From contig JAFKKG010000045.1 of the NCBI GenBank assembly GCA_017305715.1, positions 1 through 45,782 of the forward strand: a stretch of DNA of 45,782 nt. Direction: 5' to 3'. Each line of letters starts with the position of its first letter. Within the stretch, counting starts at the first letter, position 1. This DNA is from Hyphomicrobiales bacterium (GTDB lineage: Bacteria > Pseudomonadota > Alphaproteobacteria > Rhizobiales > Xanthobacteraceae). The notes beneath the pieces are model-generated. The model was not told the DNA's origin, searched no databases, and worked only from the letters and a program-made list of their open reading frames with translations. Both the position numbers and the translations under genes were made by a program. Positions 7,805 through 15,570 of this stretch are shown one piece after another.

Positions 7805-8218
7805 ACTGCGCGGCGTTGCGAGCCAATCGCGGTGAAATTGCTCCTGCGCGTCGACCGAGGCAGGAATCACATCGGAGTCTTCGGAAAATATTTCAACAAG
7901 GTCCGCACTTCTCACGTGCCGACCCATGACTTGCCGATAAGCCTTGAGGCCTAGGCCCATATCCCTCGCCATCGCCGAAGGAAATACGTTCAGGCTTGCG
8001 CCGTAGCAAAATGGAATGACACCGTCCTTTGCCAGGAGGTTACGAACATCACAGAGGGCCTGGAAGAAGTCGGTTGCGGTGCTTTCAACGACTTTATCTC
8101 GGTATTCGCACCGGAGCCGGCAGCGCGCGCGTGCGTGGTCGCTCTCATCAAACAACGTGAAGATGGCTGTCTCGTCATCATCCCCGCCGATCAGGGATAT
8201 CCTGTATTGCTCGTCCAC
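7802..8218 (-). CDS. Hypothetical protein, no recognised domain
   Basis: A protein of about 138 residues if it starts at GTG 8218. That codon is preceded by a strong ribosome site (gggaggg, 4-5 bases spacing) on the minus strand, whereas the only upstream ATG (8266) lies inside repeat copy D. It begins VDEQYRISLIGGDDDETAIFTLFDE, is acidic, has no signal peptide or membrane segment, and contains a central part (DFFQALCDVRNLLAKDGVIPFCYGASLNVFPSAMARDMG, two blocks of which look folded). I do not recognise the family. Its stop codon is the terminal triplet of repeat copy C, and its promoter region is occupied by copy D. Alone in its transcription unit. Confidence 0.65.
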   Translation of the reverse strand: MDEQYRISLIGGDDDETAIFTLFDESDHARARCRLRCEYRDKVVESTATDFFQALCDVRNLLAKDGVIPFCYGASLNVFPSAMARDMGLGLKAYRQVMGRHVRSADLVEIFSEDSDVIPASVDAQEQFHRDWLATPRS

Positions 8219-8242
8219 GTACCCTCCCACTTGTGCTCTAAC

Positions 8243-8328
8243 CGTAGCTAGCGAAGCGTAAGCCACCGCTCGCGTCGCGGTGAAACAAGCGGTGGATTAC
8301 GCCTTCGGCTAGTCCACGCTACGAGCTA
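8243..8328. repeat. 85-bp palindromic repeat, copy D
   Basis: The best-preserved copy. The left arm TAGCTAGCGAAGCGTAAGCC...ACCGCT pairs imperfectly with AGCGGTGGATTACGCC...TTCGGCTA, so the whole unit can form a stem-loop around CGCGTCGCGGTGAAAC. It encodes the last residues and TAG stop (8309-8311) of the membrane protein at 8309-8812. Confidence 0.85.
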
Positions 8329-8812
8329 CCGGTGTGGTCCGCAATAGGATCACGAAAGCAAGGACGTGAGCGATGAGCAGCAAAGGCACGTAAAGCGCCG
8401 GGATATAAATCGCCGCACCGAAGAGGCCGGGATTTCCGATTTTCACGCCCATGTAATAGGCGTTCAGAAGGTCCAGCGTGCCCCAGATGTTGAAGATCCA
8501 GACCATCGGAATGGCGATCGACCAACGCCAGGACAGCGCTGCCATCGAAAGGAGCGCGAGCGAAGCCGCGATGAGATCACCCCATCCGACTTTACTGGCG
8601 AAATCCGAACTCAGCTCCGGGGACACGAAGCCGGACACCAGAAAGTTCATCCCCAGGAACCTGAACGCATGGAAAGCTGCGAGCAGTCTGAGGGCGTCAT
8701 AGCGCGGCATGGCGCGAACCGCCGGCCAAACATAGGTGATGGCCACCACCGAACTTGTCAGAAATGCGCCGACGACGCTCAGCACGAATGGCAGATTGAA
8801 GTCCGGTGGCAT
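8309..8812 (-). CDS. Small integral membrane protein of unknown function
   Basis: A 167-residue, strongly hydrophobic protein with four or five predicted membrane helices: roughly residues 8-30, 40-60, 78-98, 99-120 and 135-160. An amphipathic segment (VSPELSSDFASKVGWGD) lies after the second helix. It resembles conserved hypothetical membrane proteins of rhizobia, but I cannot name a function. The final residues (VARSVD) and the stop codon are encoded by repeat copy D, so the native C-terminus may have been replaced. The secreted YCII-like gene lies 76 bp upstream on the same strand, so the two might share a transcript. Confidence 0.75.
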   Translation of the reverse strand: MPPDFNLPFVLSVVGAFLTSSVVAITYVWPAVRAMPRYDALRLLAAFHAFRFLGMNFLVSGFVSPELSSDFASKVGWGDLIAASLALLSMAALSWRWSIAIPMVWIFNIWGTLDLLNAYYMGVKIGNPGLFGAAIYIPALYVPLLLIAHVLAFVILLRTTPVARSVD

Positions 8813-8888
8813 GGTCGAATTCCCTTGTCTTTGTTCCCAGGTCAGACGGGGTCGAAGCCAGCGGACCGGCTTCGACGTCCGCGGACGT

Positions 8889-9323
8889 TCAGGGATTGGC
8901 CATGAGCAAGCGGAGCGGCATCAGCGGACCGACCGCGATGTACTCGTGGTCCACCAGATTTTGCTTTGCCAGCGGCAGGCCATCCATGACGGCGTGCGCC
9001 TCGGCGACATCCCTGGCATCCAGCAGGAAAACGGCCCCGCGCCCATCGGCGCGCGAATACCATTCACGAACCTTCCCGTTGAGATAGAGCTGCACGGTCT
9101 GCTTGATTTCAGCCGGCATGACCGCCATGACCTGGTCGCGTGTGACGCCCTCCTTCACGGTAAGGATGATCATCACCCCTGTGGTGGTGGGCGAGATGGC
9201 TTGTGCCTGGGCAACGGATGGATGGGTCACGGAAACAACTCCTGTCAGGGTTAGGGCGAGTGCCAAGACGACGCTACGGATTGCTTCGATCGGTCTGGTT
9301 TTTCGGATCACGGTGGTCACCAT
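8889..9323 (-). CDS. Secreted YCII / muconolactone-isomerase-like protein
   Basis: A 144-residue protein. Residues 1 to about 41 form a signal peptide (RSVVLALALTLTGVVSV then an AQAQA cleavage region), so it is exported. The mature part (GVMIILTVKEGVTRDQVMAV, VREWYSRADGRGAVFLLDA, DHEYIAVGPLMPL) has the dimeric alpha/beta-barrel pattern of YCII and muconolactone delta-isomerase proteins. ATG 9323 is chosen because it gives the signal peptide and has aagga upstream; the open frame extends another 237 codons but overlaps the LysR gene. It is transcribed divergently from the LysR regulator, the normal arrangement for a LysR target. Confidence 0.82.
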   Translation of the reverse strand: MVTTVIRKTRPIEAIRSVVLALALTLTGVVSVTHPSVAQAQAISPTTTGVMIILTVKEGVTRDQVMAVMPAEIKQTVQLYLNGKVREWYSRADGRGAVFLLDARDVAEAHAVMDGLPLAKQNLVDHEYIAVGPLMPLRLLMANP

Positions 9324-9446
9324 TGTCCTTGAGGTAGCCAGGATGTCGCGAATGTTGGGGACTCGGCATCCGCGCCGCTCCTGATCTGCAAGGCGGATGT
9401 ACGGCTGCTTCCCTTGAGTGACTATCCGCGATAATGTCGATGTACT

Positions 9447-10385
9447 ATGAAGCAAAACTTCACAGTCAGGCACGGCGCGCTCGATGGCGTTGAAGCGTTC
9501 CTCAGCGTTGCCCGGCACCACAGTTTTCGGAAAGCCGCCGCGGAACTCGCCGTGACTCCTTCGGCGATCAGCCAGGCCGTACGTACACTCGAGGCGCGCC
9601 TCGGTGCGACCCTCTTCATACGCACGACCCGCAGTGTCGGACTGACCGAAGCCGGCGAACGATTTCTTTCTCGGGCCAAGCCCGCCTTCGAACAGCTTAT
9701 CGCCGCCAGCCAGGACGCACGCGAGCTTGGTCAGCGGCCTGCCGGACTCCTGCGGCTCACGATGCCGCCTGCGGTAGTGCCGATCCTGCTGGAGCCGCTG
9801 ATCGCATCCTTCTGCCAGGCCTATCCTGAGGTCGAAGTGGAGATCGTCGCAAGCGAGGAGTTGATCGACCTCGCCGCAAAAGGGTTTGACGCTGGCGTCC
9901 GGATGGGCCAGTTCATCGCCGCCGACATGGTCGCGGTACGTCTGACACCGCCGTTCCGGTTCGTGGTCGTGGCCAGCCCCGAATATCTGCGCCGCTGCAA
10001 ACGGCCGGAGCGCATCGACGACCTGCGTCAGCACGCCTGCCTGCGCATGCGCCGCTCGAACCGGTCGATCTCACCCTGGTTCTTCATCGACGGAAACAAG
10101 ACGGTCGAAGCGGTCGTCTCGGGTCCGCTGATCGCCAGCGACTTCCCCACCATGCTTGGCGCAGCCATCGAAGGTATGGGTCTTGCGCAAGTGCCTGAGC
10201 CGATCGCCGCCGGACCGGCAAAAGCAGGGAAACTCGTACAGGTCCTGAAACCGTTCGCGCCAATGGCACCGGGTGTCTTTCTCTACTACCCCAGCCGCCA
10301 TCAAATGATGCCGAAACTGCGCGCCTTTATCGATCACGTAAAGAAGCGCCCGGGACGCCAAAAAATCCCGAATTCAAAAGGATGA
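9447..10385 (+). CDS. LysR family transcriptional regulator
   Basis: A 312-residue regulator with the N-terminal winged HTH of LysR proteins (residues about 12-70; FRKAAAELAVTPSAISQAVRTLEARLGATLFIRTTR) and a periplasmic-binding-like effector domain from about 95 (LLRLTMPPAVVPILLEPLIASFCQAYPEVEVEI). The effector is unknown. It faces the secreted YCII-like gene across a 123-bp gap and probably controls it. The end of the gene lies about 100 bp from the guaA fragment, so it marks the outer border of the guaA-associated rearrangement. Confidence 0.92.
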   Translation: MKQNFTVRHGALDGVEAFLSVARHHSFRKAAAELAVTPSAISQAVRTLEARLGATLFIRTTRSVGLTEAGERFLSRAKPAFEQLIAASQDARELGQRPAGLLRLTMPPAVVPILLEPLIASFCQAYPEVEVEIVASEELIDLAAKGFDAGVRMGQFIAADMVAVRLTPPFRFVVVASPEYLRRCKRPERIDDLRQHACLRMRRSNRSISPWFFIDGNKTVEAVVSGPLIASDFPTMLGAAIEGMGLAQVPEPIAAGPAKAGKLVQVLKPFAPMAPGVFLYYPSRHQMMPKLRAFIDHVKKRPGRQKIPNSKG

Positions 10386-10487
10386 CTGGAGACCCACGAG
10401 GGTGAAATGCGCTGACGTGAGGCAGCGCGGATTCGAATGGATTGAAGTCACTCGCAGACTACCTATCAACTGCGATCGCGGACTTCC

Positions 10488-11040
10488 CTCACTCCCACTC
10501 AATAGTCCCCGGCGGCTTCGACGTCACGTCGTACACCACCCGGTTCACCCCCTTCACCTCGTTGATGATCCGCGTCGCGGTCTCGCCCAGAAATTTCATC
10601 TCGAAGGGATAGAAGTCGGCGGTCATGCCGTCGGTGGAGGTGACGGCGCGGAGGCCGACGACGTATTCGTAGGTGCGGCCGTCGCCCATCACGCCGACGG
10701 TTTTGACCGGCAGCAGCACGGCGAAAGCTTGCCAGATCGCGTCGTAGAGGCCGTGTTTCCTGATCTGGTCGATATAAACCACATCGGCGTTGCGCAGGAT
10801 GTCGAGCTTTTCTTTTGTAATGTCGCCGGGGCAGCGGATGGCGAGGCCGGGGCCGGGGAACGGATGGCGGCCGACGAAGATTTCGGGCAGGCCAAGTTCG
10901 CGGCCCAGCACGCGGACTTCGTCCTTGAACAATTCGCGCAAGGGTTCGACCAGCTTCATGTTCATCCGCGCCGGAAGGCCGCCGACATTGTGGTGGCTCT
11001 TGATCGTCATCGACGGGCCGCCGGTGAAGGAGACGCTCTC
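10488..11040 (-). pseudogene. guaA: Truncated second copy of the guaA 3' end
   Basis: 553 bp align without gaps to 12528-13080 at a constant offset of 2040. Line-by-line comparison gives about 30 mismatches (about 94.6% identity). Eleven of these fall in the last 60 bp next to the break. Only two encoded residues differ (Val to Met, Ala to Val), so most changes are silent. The fragment encodes roughly residues 348-531 of GMP synthase, the C-terminal dimerisation domain and part of the synthetase domain, with its natural stop, but it lacks the glutaminase domain and the PP-loop. It ends abruptly at 11040, where repeat copy E begins. It is very unlikely to be functional. Confidence 0.92.
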
Positions 11041-11130
11041 GGGTTGGCGAAGCGTAACCCTCCGCTCCACCGGTTCGCAAAAAATAAAACAATGCGGTGG
11101 ATTACGCTTTCGACAAATCTACGCTACGAG
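11041..11130. repeat. 85-bp palindromic repeat, copy E, at the guaA break point
   Basis: It begins directly at the last guaA-homologous base: gggttggcgaagcgtaaccc, cggttcgcaaaaaataaaac, core GCGGTGGATTACGC, then tctacgctacgag. The centre is slightly longer and more A-rich than in copies C and D. The exact fit to the truncation point suggests the repeat was involved in the rearrangement or inserted at the broken end. Confidence 0.75.
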
Positions 11131-11312
11131 CGAATCTAAACTGCCCATGCGTCACGGGCCCCAAAAAATTGTGCCAGAAGAATCGAAACGCCTTCCCCAC
11201 TAAACACAACCACCAAATAGATGCCCTAACCTTCATCAAGACGTCCGCCTCCAAAGCCATTGTCCCTATACCGGTCCGAAATCATGAGATCGGCAAGTCA
11301 GGGAAACCAGTG

Positions 11313-12473
11313 ATGGCAAACAATCGACACCTCGCGGTCCGGCACGCCAGCAACATACGGACATGGACAAACAGCAAACTTCCTATGCCGGATTGGATAC
11401 GGCAACATCTGGCCGGAGGCATTGAACCAAACGGGACGTTCATGCTGCTAACAGAGATCGGCCGCGCGCGTGTTCATCCCGGTAATGTGATCATTGAACA
11501 ATGCGGTACCGTGTGGGTCCGAGCGATTGAGGAAGTCCCGGACTTCATCGCTAGCCTCGAACGCGCCCCGAAACCAACTATAACGAATATTGGACCCGGG
11601 AAGGCACGCCAATTCGGAACTAGCCGTCGAACAGGAAGCAAAACTAAGGCCGGCGGCCCTACAACGATCAACGGTCGGCCAAACTACCAATCACCGATCG
11701 GTTCGCAGCCTACCATTGAATGGATCCATCTCCCTAGACTCTCTATCGATGGTGCCTATCAGAGATCGACCGACAATGAATCTTCGCGTCGGTTGATCAA
11801 CAGTATTGCGGTCAGGTTTGACTGGCGGCTGTGCGCACCTCTGGTCGTATCGAAACGCGGTGACGATACTCTCACGATAATCGATGGCCAACATCGGTGG
11901 ATGGCGGCCTCTCGAAGGGATGATATTCCTCAACTTCCTTGTTGCGTCTTCAGATACGACAGCACTGAGGAGGAGGCACGTATGTTCATACTCGCCAATC
12001 GTGCCCGCAAGCAAATGAACAGGCTTGACGACTATTTTGCAGCTCTCGCTGCCGCGGACGAAGACGCTCTGGAGATACAGCAACTGGTAATGGACGCTGG
12101 GTTGCGCGTGTCGCGCAACACGTCATCCACAGCGTGGCAACCTGGCGAAATCGCATTTACTGCAGCAATTGCGATTTCAATTAGAAAATTCGGAGCCGCA
12201 GTCACCTCAGCCGTCCTCACAAACATGGCTGTCGCCTTCCCAAATCAGAAATTAAGCCACGGGGGCGCCATTTTCGGAGGGCTCGTTCGAATAATGTCTC
12301 GACCGGAGCCCAACTTCGATCCTGATCGCCTTGTAAGCGTGCTTCAAACCCGAACGCCGGACGAATGGGGAACGTGCCTTAGTAAACTAAAGGGTGGGGA
12401 CGCTCGGGCTATGGCTTTTCGGGATGCCGTTATGGACGCCTACAACTATCAGAAGCCAACCGAAGAAGCATGA
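11313..12473 (+). CDS. ParB-like nuclease/NTPase-fold protein with DGQHR motif
   Basis: A 386-residue protein. The recognisable part is about residues 134-250: a ParB N-terminal-like domain with LSIDGAYQRSTDNES (the usual Y-Q-R sequence), LVVSKRGDDTLTIIDGQHRW (motif DGQHR at 191-195) and an ANRARKQMNRLD segment. This pattern is shared by ParB/Srx-fold proteins of the DUF6551 type often found on phages, plasmids and islands. Residues 1-85 form a separate module with no match known to me, and 86-130 is a basic Gly/Thr-rich linker. The C-terminal helical part has no clear HTH. ATG 11313 is preferred over an ATG at 11097 inside repeat copy E. Function is unknown; DNA partition, regulation or defence are possible. 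Confidence 0.72.
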   Translation: MANNRHLAVRHASNIRTWTNSKLPMPDWIRQHLAGGIEPNGTFMLLTEIGRARVHPGNVIIEQCGTVWVRAIEEVPDFIASLERAPKPTITNIGPGKARQFGTSRRTGSKTKAGGPTTINGRPNYQSPIGSQPTIEWIHLPRLSIDGAYQRSTDNESSRRLINSIAVRFDWRLCAPLVVSKRGDDTLTIIDGQHRWMAASRRDDIPQLPCCVFRYDSTEEEARMFILANRARKQMNRLDDYFAALAAADEDALEIQQLVMDAGLRVSRNTSSTAWQPGEIAFTAAIAISIRKFGAAVTSAVLTNMAVAFPNQKLSHGGAIFGGLVRIMSRPEPNFDPDRLVSVLQTRTPDEWGTCLSKLKGGDARAMAFRDAVMDAYNYQKPTEEA

Positions 12474-12528
12474 TAGAGAACAAAACTAAGAGCTTGGTAC
12501 AGAGCGCTCTTGCATAGAGCCAGAACGC

Positions 12529-14124
12529 TCACTCCCACTCAATAGTCCCCGGCGGTTTCGACGTCACGTCGTACACCACCCGGTTCACCCCCTTCACCTC
12601 GTTGATGATCCGGGTTGCGGTCTCGCCCAGAAATTTCATCTCGAAGGGATAGAAGTCGGCGGTCATGCCGTCGGTGGAGGTGACGGCACGGAGGCCGACG
12701 ACGTATTCGTAGGTGCGGCCGTCGCCCATCACGCCGACGGTTTTGACGGGGAGCAGCACCGCAAAAGCCTGCCAGATCGCATCGTAGAGGCCGTGTTTCC
12801 TGATCTGGTCGATGTAAACCGCATCGGCGTTGCGCAGGATGTCGAGCTTTTCTTTCGTAATGTCGCCCGGGCAGCGGATCGCGAGGCCGGGGCCGGGGAA
12901 CGGATGGCGACCGACGAAGATTTCGGGCAGGCCAAGTTCGCGGCCGAGCACGCGGACTTCGTCCTTGAACAATTCGCGCAACGGTTCGACCAGCTTCATG
13001 TTCATGCGCGCCGGAAGGCCGCCGACATTATGGTGCGACTTGATAGTGACGGAAGGTCCACCGGTGAAGGAGACGCTCTCGATCACGTCGGGATAGAGCG
13101 TGCCCTGCGCCAAAAAGTCCGCGCCGCCGATCTTCTTGGCTTCAGCATCGAACACGTCGATGAACAGGCGGCCGATGGTTTTGCGTTTTACTTCGGGGTC
13201 GGTGACCCCAGCGAGTTCGCCGAGGAACTGTTTTGACGCGTCCACGTGCACCAGCGGGATGTTGTAGTGGTGGCGGAACAGGTCGACGACGGTCTTGGCT
13301 TCGTCGAGCCGCAGCATGCCGTGATCGACGAACACGCAGGTGAGCTGGTCGCCGATCGCTTCATGGATCAGCACGGCGGCGACCGCGGAATCGACGCCGC
13401 CGGAGAGGCCGCAGATCACCCTGCCCTTGCCGACCTGGGCGCGGATCTTTTCGATCGCCTCCTCGCGGAAGGCGCGCATGGTCCAGTCGCCGGTGAGGCC
13501 CGAAACCTTGCGGACGAAATTGCGGATCAGCTTGGCGCCGTCCGGCGTGTGCACCACTTCGGGGTGGAACTGCATGGCGTAGAATTTGCGCGCATCGTCG
13601 GCGATCACCGAGATCGGCGAGCCCGCAGCCCTTGCCACGGCGCGAAATCCGTCGGGAAGCCGCGTGACGCGGTCGCCATGGCTCATCCAGACGTCGTAGC
13701 GGCCGCCCTTGTGCCAGACGCCGTCAAACAGCGCGCAGTCGTCGGTGACCTCGATGGTGGCGCGGCCGAATTCGCGGTGATGACCGCCCTCGACGGTGCC
13801 GCCGAGTTGCTGCGCCATGGTCTGCTCGCCGTAGCAGATGCCGAGCACCGGAACGCCGGCGGTGAGGATCAACATCGGCGCCGACGGCGCGTCGGCATCG
13901 AGCACGGAAGCCGGGCCACCGGAGAGGATCACCGCTTTCGGCTTCATCTCCTTGAAGGCGGCTTCGGCCTTCTGGAACGGCACGATCTCGGAGTAGACGC
14001 CCTCCTCGCGGACGCGGCGGGCGATCAGTTGCGTCACCTGACTGCCGAAATCGACGATCAGAATCTTGTCATGCGCCGAGGCCACTGAAGGCACCGACTC
14101 TGCTGCGGGCTGTGCTGCTGTCAT
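12529..14124 (-). CDS. guaA: GMP synthase (glutamine-hydrolysing)
   Basis: Makes GMP from XMP, glutamine and ATP, the last step of guanine nucleotide synthesis. The 531-residue protein has the class I glutaminase domain first (Cys97 in GICYGEQ, His187 and Glu189 in FHPEV), then the ATP pyrophosphatase domain with the PP-loop SGGVDS at 241-246, and the C-terminal dimerisation domain ending [10 protein letters not shown]. Length and motifs are normal, so the gene is intact although its last 553 bp are duplicated at 10488-11040. The mosaic could mean that the present 3' end was brought in by an integrating element. The partner enzyme gene guaB is about 16 kb away. Confidence 0.98.
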   Translation of the reverse strand: MTAAQPAAESVPSVASAHDKILIVDFGSQVTQLIARRVREEGVYSEIVPFQKAEAAFKEMKPKAVILSGGPASVLDADAPSAPMLILTAGVPVLGICYGEQTMAQQLGGTVEGGHHREFGRATIEVTDDCALFDGVWHKGGRYDVWMSHGDRVTRLPDGFRAVARAAGSPISVIADDARKFYAMQFHPEVVHTPDGAKLIRNFVRKVSGLTGDWTMRAFREEAIEKIRAQVGKGRVICGLSGGVDSAVAAVLIHEAIGDQLTCVFVDHGMLRLDEAKTVVDLFRHHYNIPLVHVDASKQFLGELAGVTDPEVKRKTIGRLFIDVFDAEAKKIGGADFLAQGTLYPDVIESVSFTGGPSVTIKSHHNVGGLPARMNMKLVEPLRELFKDEVRVLGRELGLPEIFVGRHPFPGPGLAIRCPGDITKEKLDILRNADAVYIDQIRKHGLYDAIWQAFAVLLPVKTVGVMGDGRTYEYVVGLRAVTSTDGMTADFYPFEMKFLGETATRIINEVKGVNRVVYDVTSKPPGTIEWE

Positions 14125-14245
14125 GGACAGGAATTACGCGACGGGGCGCGCCCTCGCAACCGCACAAAGTGGGGACTCACATGCTTCTATGGGCGTGGAC
14201 AGGAGGCAAATATGGCAGTATTATTGACCTAATTTGTGTAACGGT

Positions 14246-14346
14246 GTCATTCCGGGATGGTCCGAAGGACCTGACCCGGAATCTCGGGATTCCCCGGGCG
14301 CAATTGCGCCCCTGAGGTTCGATGCTACGCATCGCCCCGGAATGAC
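14246..14346. repeat. Palindromic intergenic repeat (GTCATTCCGGGA type), copy 1
   Basis: 101 bp delimited by GTCATTCCGG and CCGGAATGAC. The interior carries acccggaatctcgggattcc and gatgctacgcatcgc, which form secondary hairpins. Shared with copies at 29672-29747 and 30413-30493. It lies between guaA and the cupin gene. Confidence 0.85.
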
Positions 14347-14373
14347 GACCTCCCTTTACAGGACGACACGCCC

Positions 14374-14706
14374 ATGAAAATCCCGACCCTGCCCTTCACC
14401 GTCACCGATTGGAGCAAGGTCGAGCCGACCAGGCACAAGGGTGAGACCGGGCAAGCGCTGTGGCGCACGCTTGATATCGGCGACTTGCGGGTGCGGATGG
14501 TCGAGTACACGCCGGGCTATCTTGCCGATCACTGGTGCGACCGCGGGCATGTGCTCTATGTGCTGGAGGGCGAGCTCGAAACCGAATTGCGCGACGGGCG
14601 CACCTTCACGCTCCTGCCGGGCATGAGCTACCAGGTATCCGACTTCGGCGATGCTGCGCACCGGTCATCGACGAAAACCGGTGCGAAATTGTTCATCGTG
14701 GATTGA
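14374..14706 (+). CDS. DHCW-motif cupin protein
   Basis: A 110-residue small cupin with the segment ADHWCDRGHVLYVLEGELE near residues 50-68. This DHCW-type motif supplies the histidines of a metal site and gives the family its name. The second cupin motif is around LLPGMSYQVSD. The fold is a single beta barrel of the right length. The ligand or reaction is unknown. ATG 14374 is the only plausible start. It sits alone between two repeats, 63 bp from the convergent GntR gene. Confidence 0.88.
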   Translation: MKIPTLPFTVTDWSKVEPTRHKGETGQALWRTLDIGDLRVRMVEYTPGYLADHWCDRGHVLYVLEGELETELRDGRTFTLLPGMSYQVSDFGDAAHRSSTKTGAKLFIVD

Positions 14707-14721
14707 TCGGATTCTTCTTTT

Positions 14722-14769
14722 GACGCGTTTTCTTCACGCGAACCGGTATCCACTTCGCTCGAAAACGCT
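14722..14769. repeat. Intergenic repeat (GACGCGTTTTC...GAAAACGCT)
   Basis: 48 bp with inverted ends around cgaaccggtatccacttcg. It fills the gap between the convergent cupin and GntR genes and ends at the base before the GntR stop codon. It is related in layout to the element at 24949-24996, which shares AACCGGTxxCCACTT in its centre. Confidence 0.7.
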
Positions 14770-15459
14770 CTAACCCGGCCGCCGCAACTGCCCGGTGGTG
14801 TCGGCAAGGCCAGCCAGATAGTGCGCGGCCTCGGTGATGTCGGCGACGATCTCGCGCTCGGCGCCGTCGGCGTCGCCTGACATGATCGCCTTCAGCGCGG
14901 CGGTGTGGTGATCCCAGCCCTTCAGCAGCACGACATATTCGGGGATCACAAAGGACAGCACCGGGCCGCAGCGCAGCCACATGTTCTCGATCGTCTCCAC
15001 CAGCAGCGGCACGCCGGACATCGCGTAAATCCCGAAATGGAATTTGCGGTGGTGTTCGAGATAGCTTTCGAGCTTCCGCGCCTTGATCAGCGACTGCATC
15101 GTCGCCAGCCGCTCCTTCAGTTTTCGAATGGCTGCGTCGTCATGCCGGCGCAAGGCGGCTTCGCGCGTGGCGCGGCCTTCGAGCGCGCAGCGCACGACGG
15201 TGAGATCCGACAGCTCCTGGCGTGACAGATGCGGCACGATCGCCGAATTTCGCGGCCCCTGTTGCAGCACGCCCTGCGCCACCAGCCGCGTCACCGCGTC
15301 GCGGACCGGCGTGATCGAGGTTCCAAAACTCTCGGCCAGCGAGCGCAGCGTCAGCACCGTGCCGGGCTCGAACTTGCCCGCGAGCAGCGCATCGCGGAGC
15401 TGCGCGTGCGCAAGATCCCACAGCGGCTCACGTTCGATTCGTTTCAATGCCGACGTCAT
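14770..15459 (-). CDS. GntR family regulator, FadR (FCD) subfamily
   Basis: A 229-residue regulator. Residues about 8-75 form the winged HTH (LRDALLAGKFEPGTVLTLRSLAESFGTSITPVRDAVTRL, in two blocks), and residues about 85-215 the all-helical FCD ligand domain (VVRCALEGRATREAALRRH, LEHHRKFHFGIYAMSGVPLL, and HHTAALKAIMSGDADGA). FCD regulators usually sense carboxylic acids and repress the adjacent catabolic operon. ATG 15459 is chosen because the conserved HTH starts just behind it; 22 extra upstream codons would run towards the operator. It is divergent from the TctC operon, with the 24-bp palindrome at 15529-15552 between them. Confidence 0.93.
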   Translation of the reverse strand: MTSALKRIEREPLWDLAHAQLRDALLAGKFEPGTVLTLRSLAESFGTSITPVRDAVTRLVAQGVLQQGPRNSAIVPHLSRQELSDLTVVRCALEGRATREAALRRHDDAAIRKLKERLATMQSLIKARKLESYLEHHRKFHFGIYAMSGVPLLVETIENMWLRCGPVLSFVIPEYVVLLKGWDHHTAALKAIMSGDADGAEREIVADITEAAHYLAGLADTTGQLRRPG

Positions 15460-15528
15460 CCAACGCTCGCTATCCCAGCGCGCGGAATCGCGCAAACTCC
15501 CTCGCGGCGGCGGCCTGTTGACCACCCA

Positions 15529-15552
15529 TGATGTTTGTTATAACAAACATCA
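15529..15552. promoter_or_regulatory. Perfect 24-bp palindromic operator (GntR/FCD)
   Basis: The centre ATGTTTGTTATAACAAACAT (15531-15550) extends by two further paired bases on each side. It lies 19 bp before the TctC start and 70 bp before the GntR start, so one bound dimer could repress both. FCD regulators commonly bind such TTGT/ACAA-armed palindromes. I found no second full copy in the window. Confidence 0.8.
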
Positions 15553-15570
15553 AAACGGGAGGAAAGAACA

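Larger units (their letters stand above)
10488..12527. mobile_element. Putative remnant of an integrative element at guaA
   Basis: The unit runs from the guaA fragment to the base before intact guaA. It is bounded by 553-bp direct repeats of the guaA 3' end (10488-11040 and 12528-13080). The non-guaA part (11041-12527) has lower GC; hand-counted lines give about 48-58%, against more than 70% for a line of guaA. It carries one gene and no integrase, transposase or tRNA. guaA is an established target of tyrosine-recombinase islands in several bacteria. Recombination between the repeats would remove exactly 2040 bp and leave one intact guaA. Confidence 0.55.

Noticed and set aside
9324-10034. 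N-terminal extension of the YCII-like protein frame
   Set aside because: It would run through most of the LysR gene in antisense and push the signal peptide into the middle of the protein.
10402-11139. Plus-strand frame across the guaA fragment
   Set aside because: Antisense of guaA sequence; the same antisense frame appears opposite the intact guaA.
11097-11312. Upstream start of the ParB-like gene at 11097
   Set aside because: The added residues come from repeat copy E and non-conserved leader; ATG 11313 is the more natural start.
14246-14346. Possible small RNA or terminator at the first GTCATTCC repeat
   Set aside because: The same sequence recurs twice in the window in unrelated positions, so it is a dispersed repeat; no separate evidence for an RNA gene.
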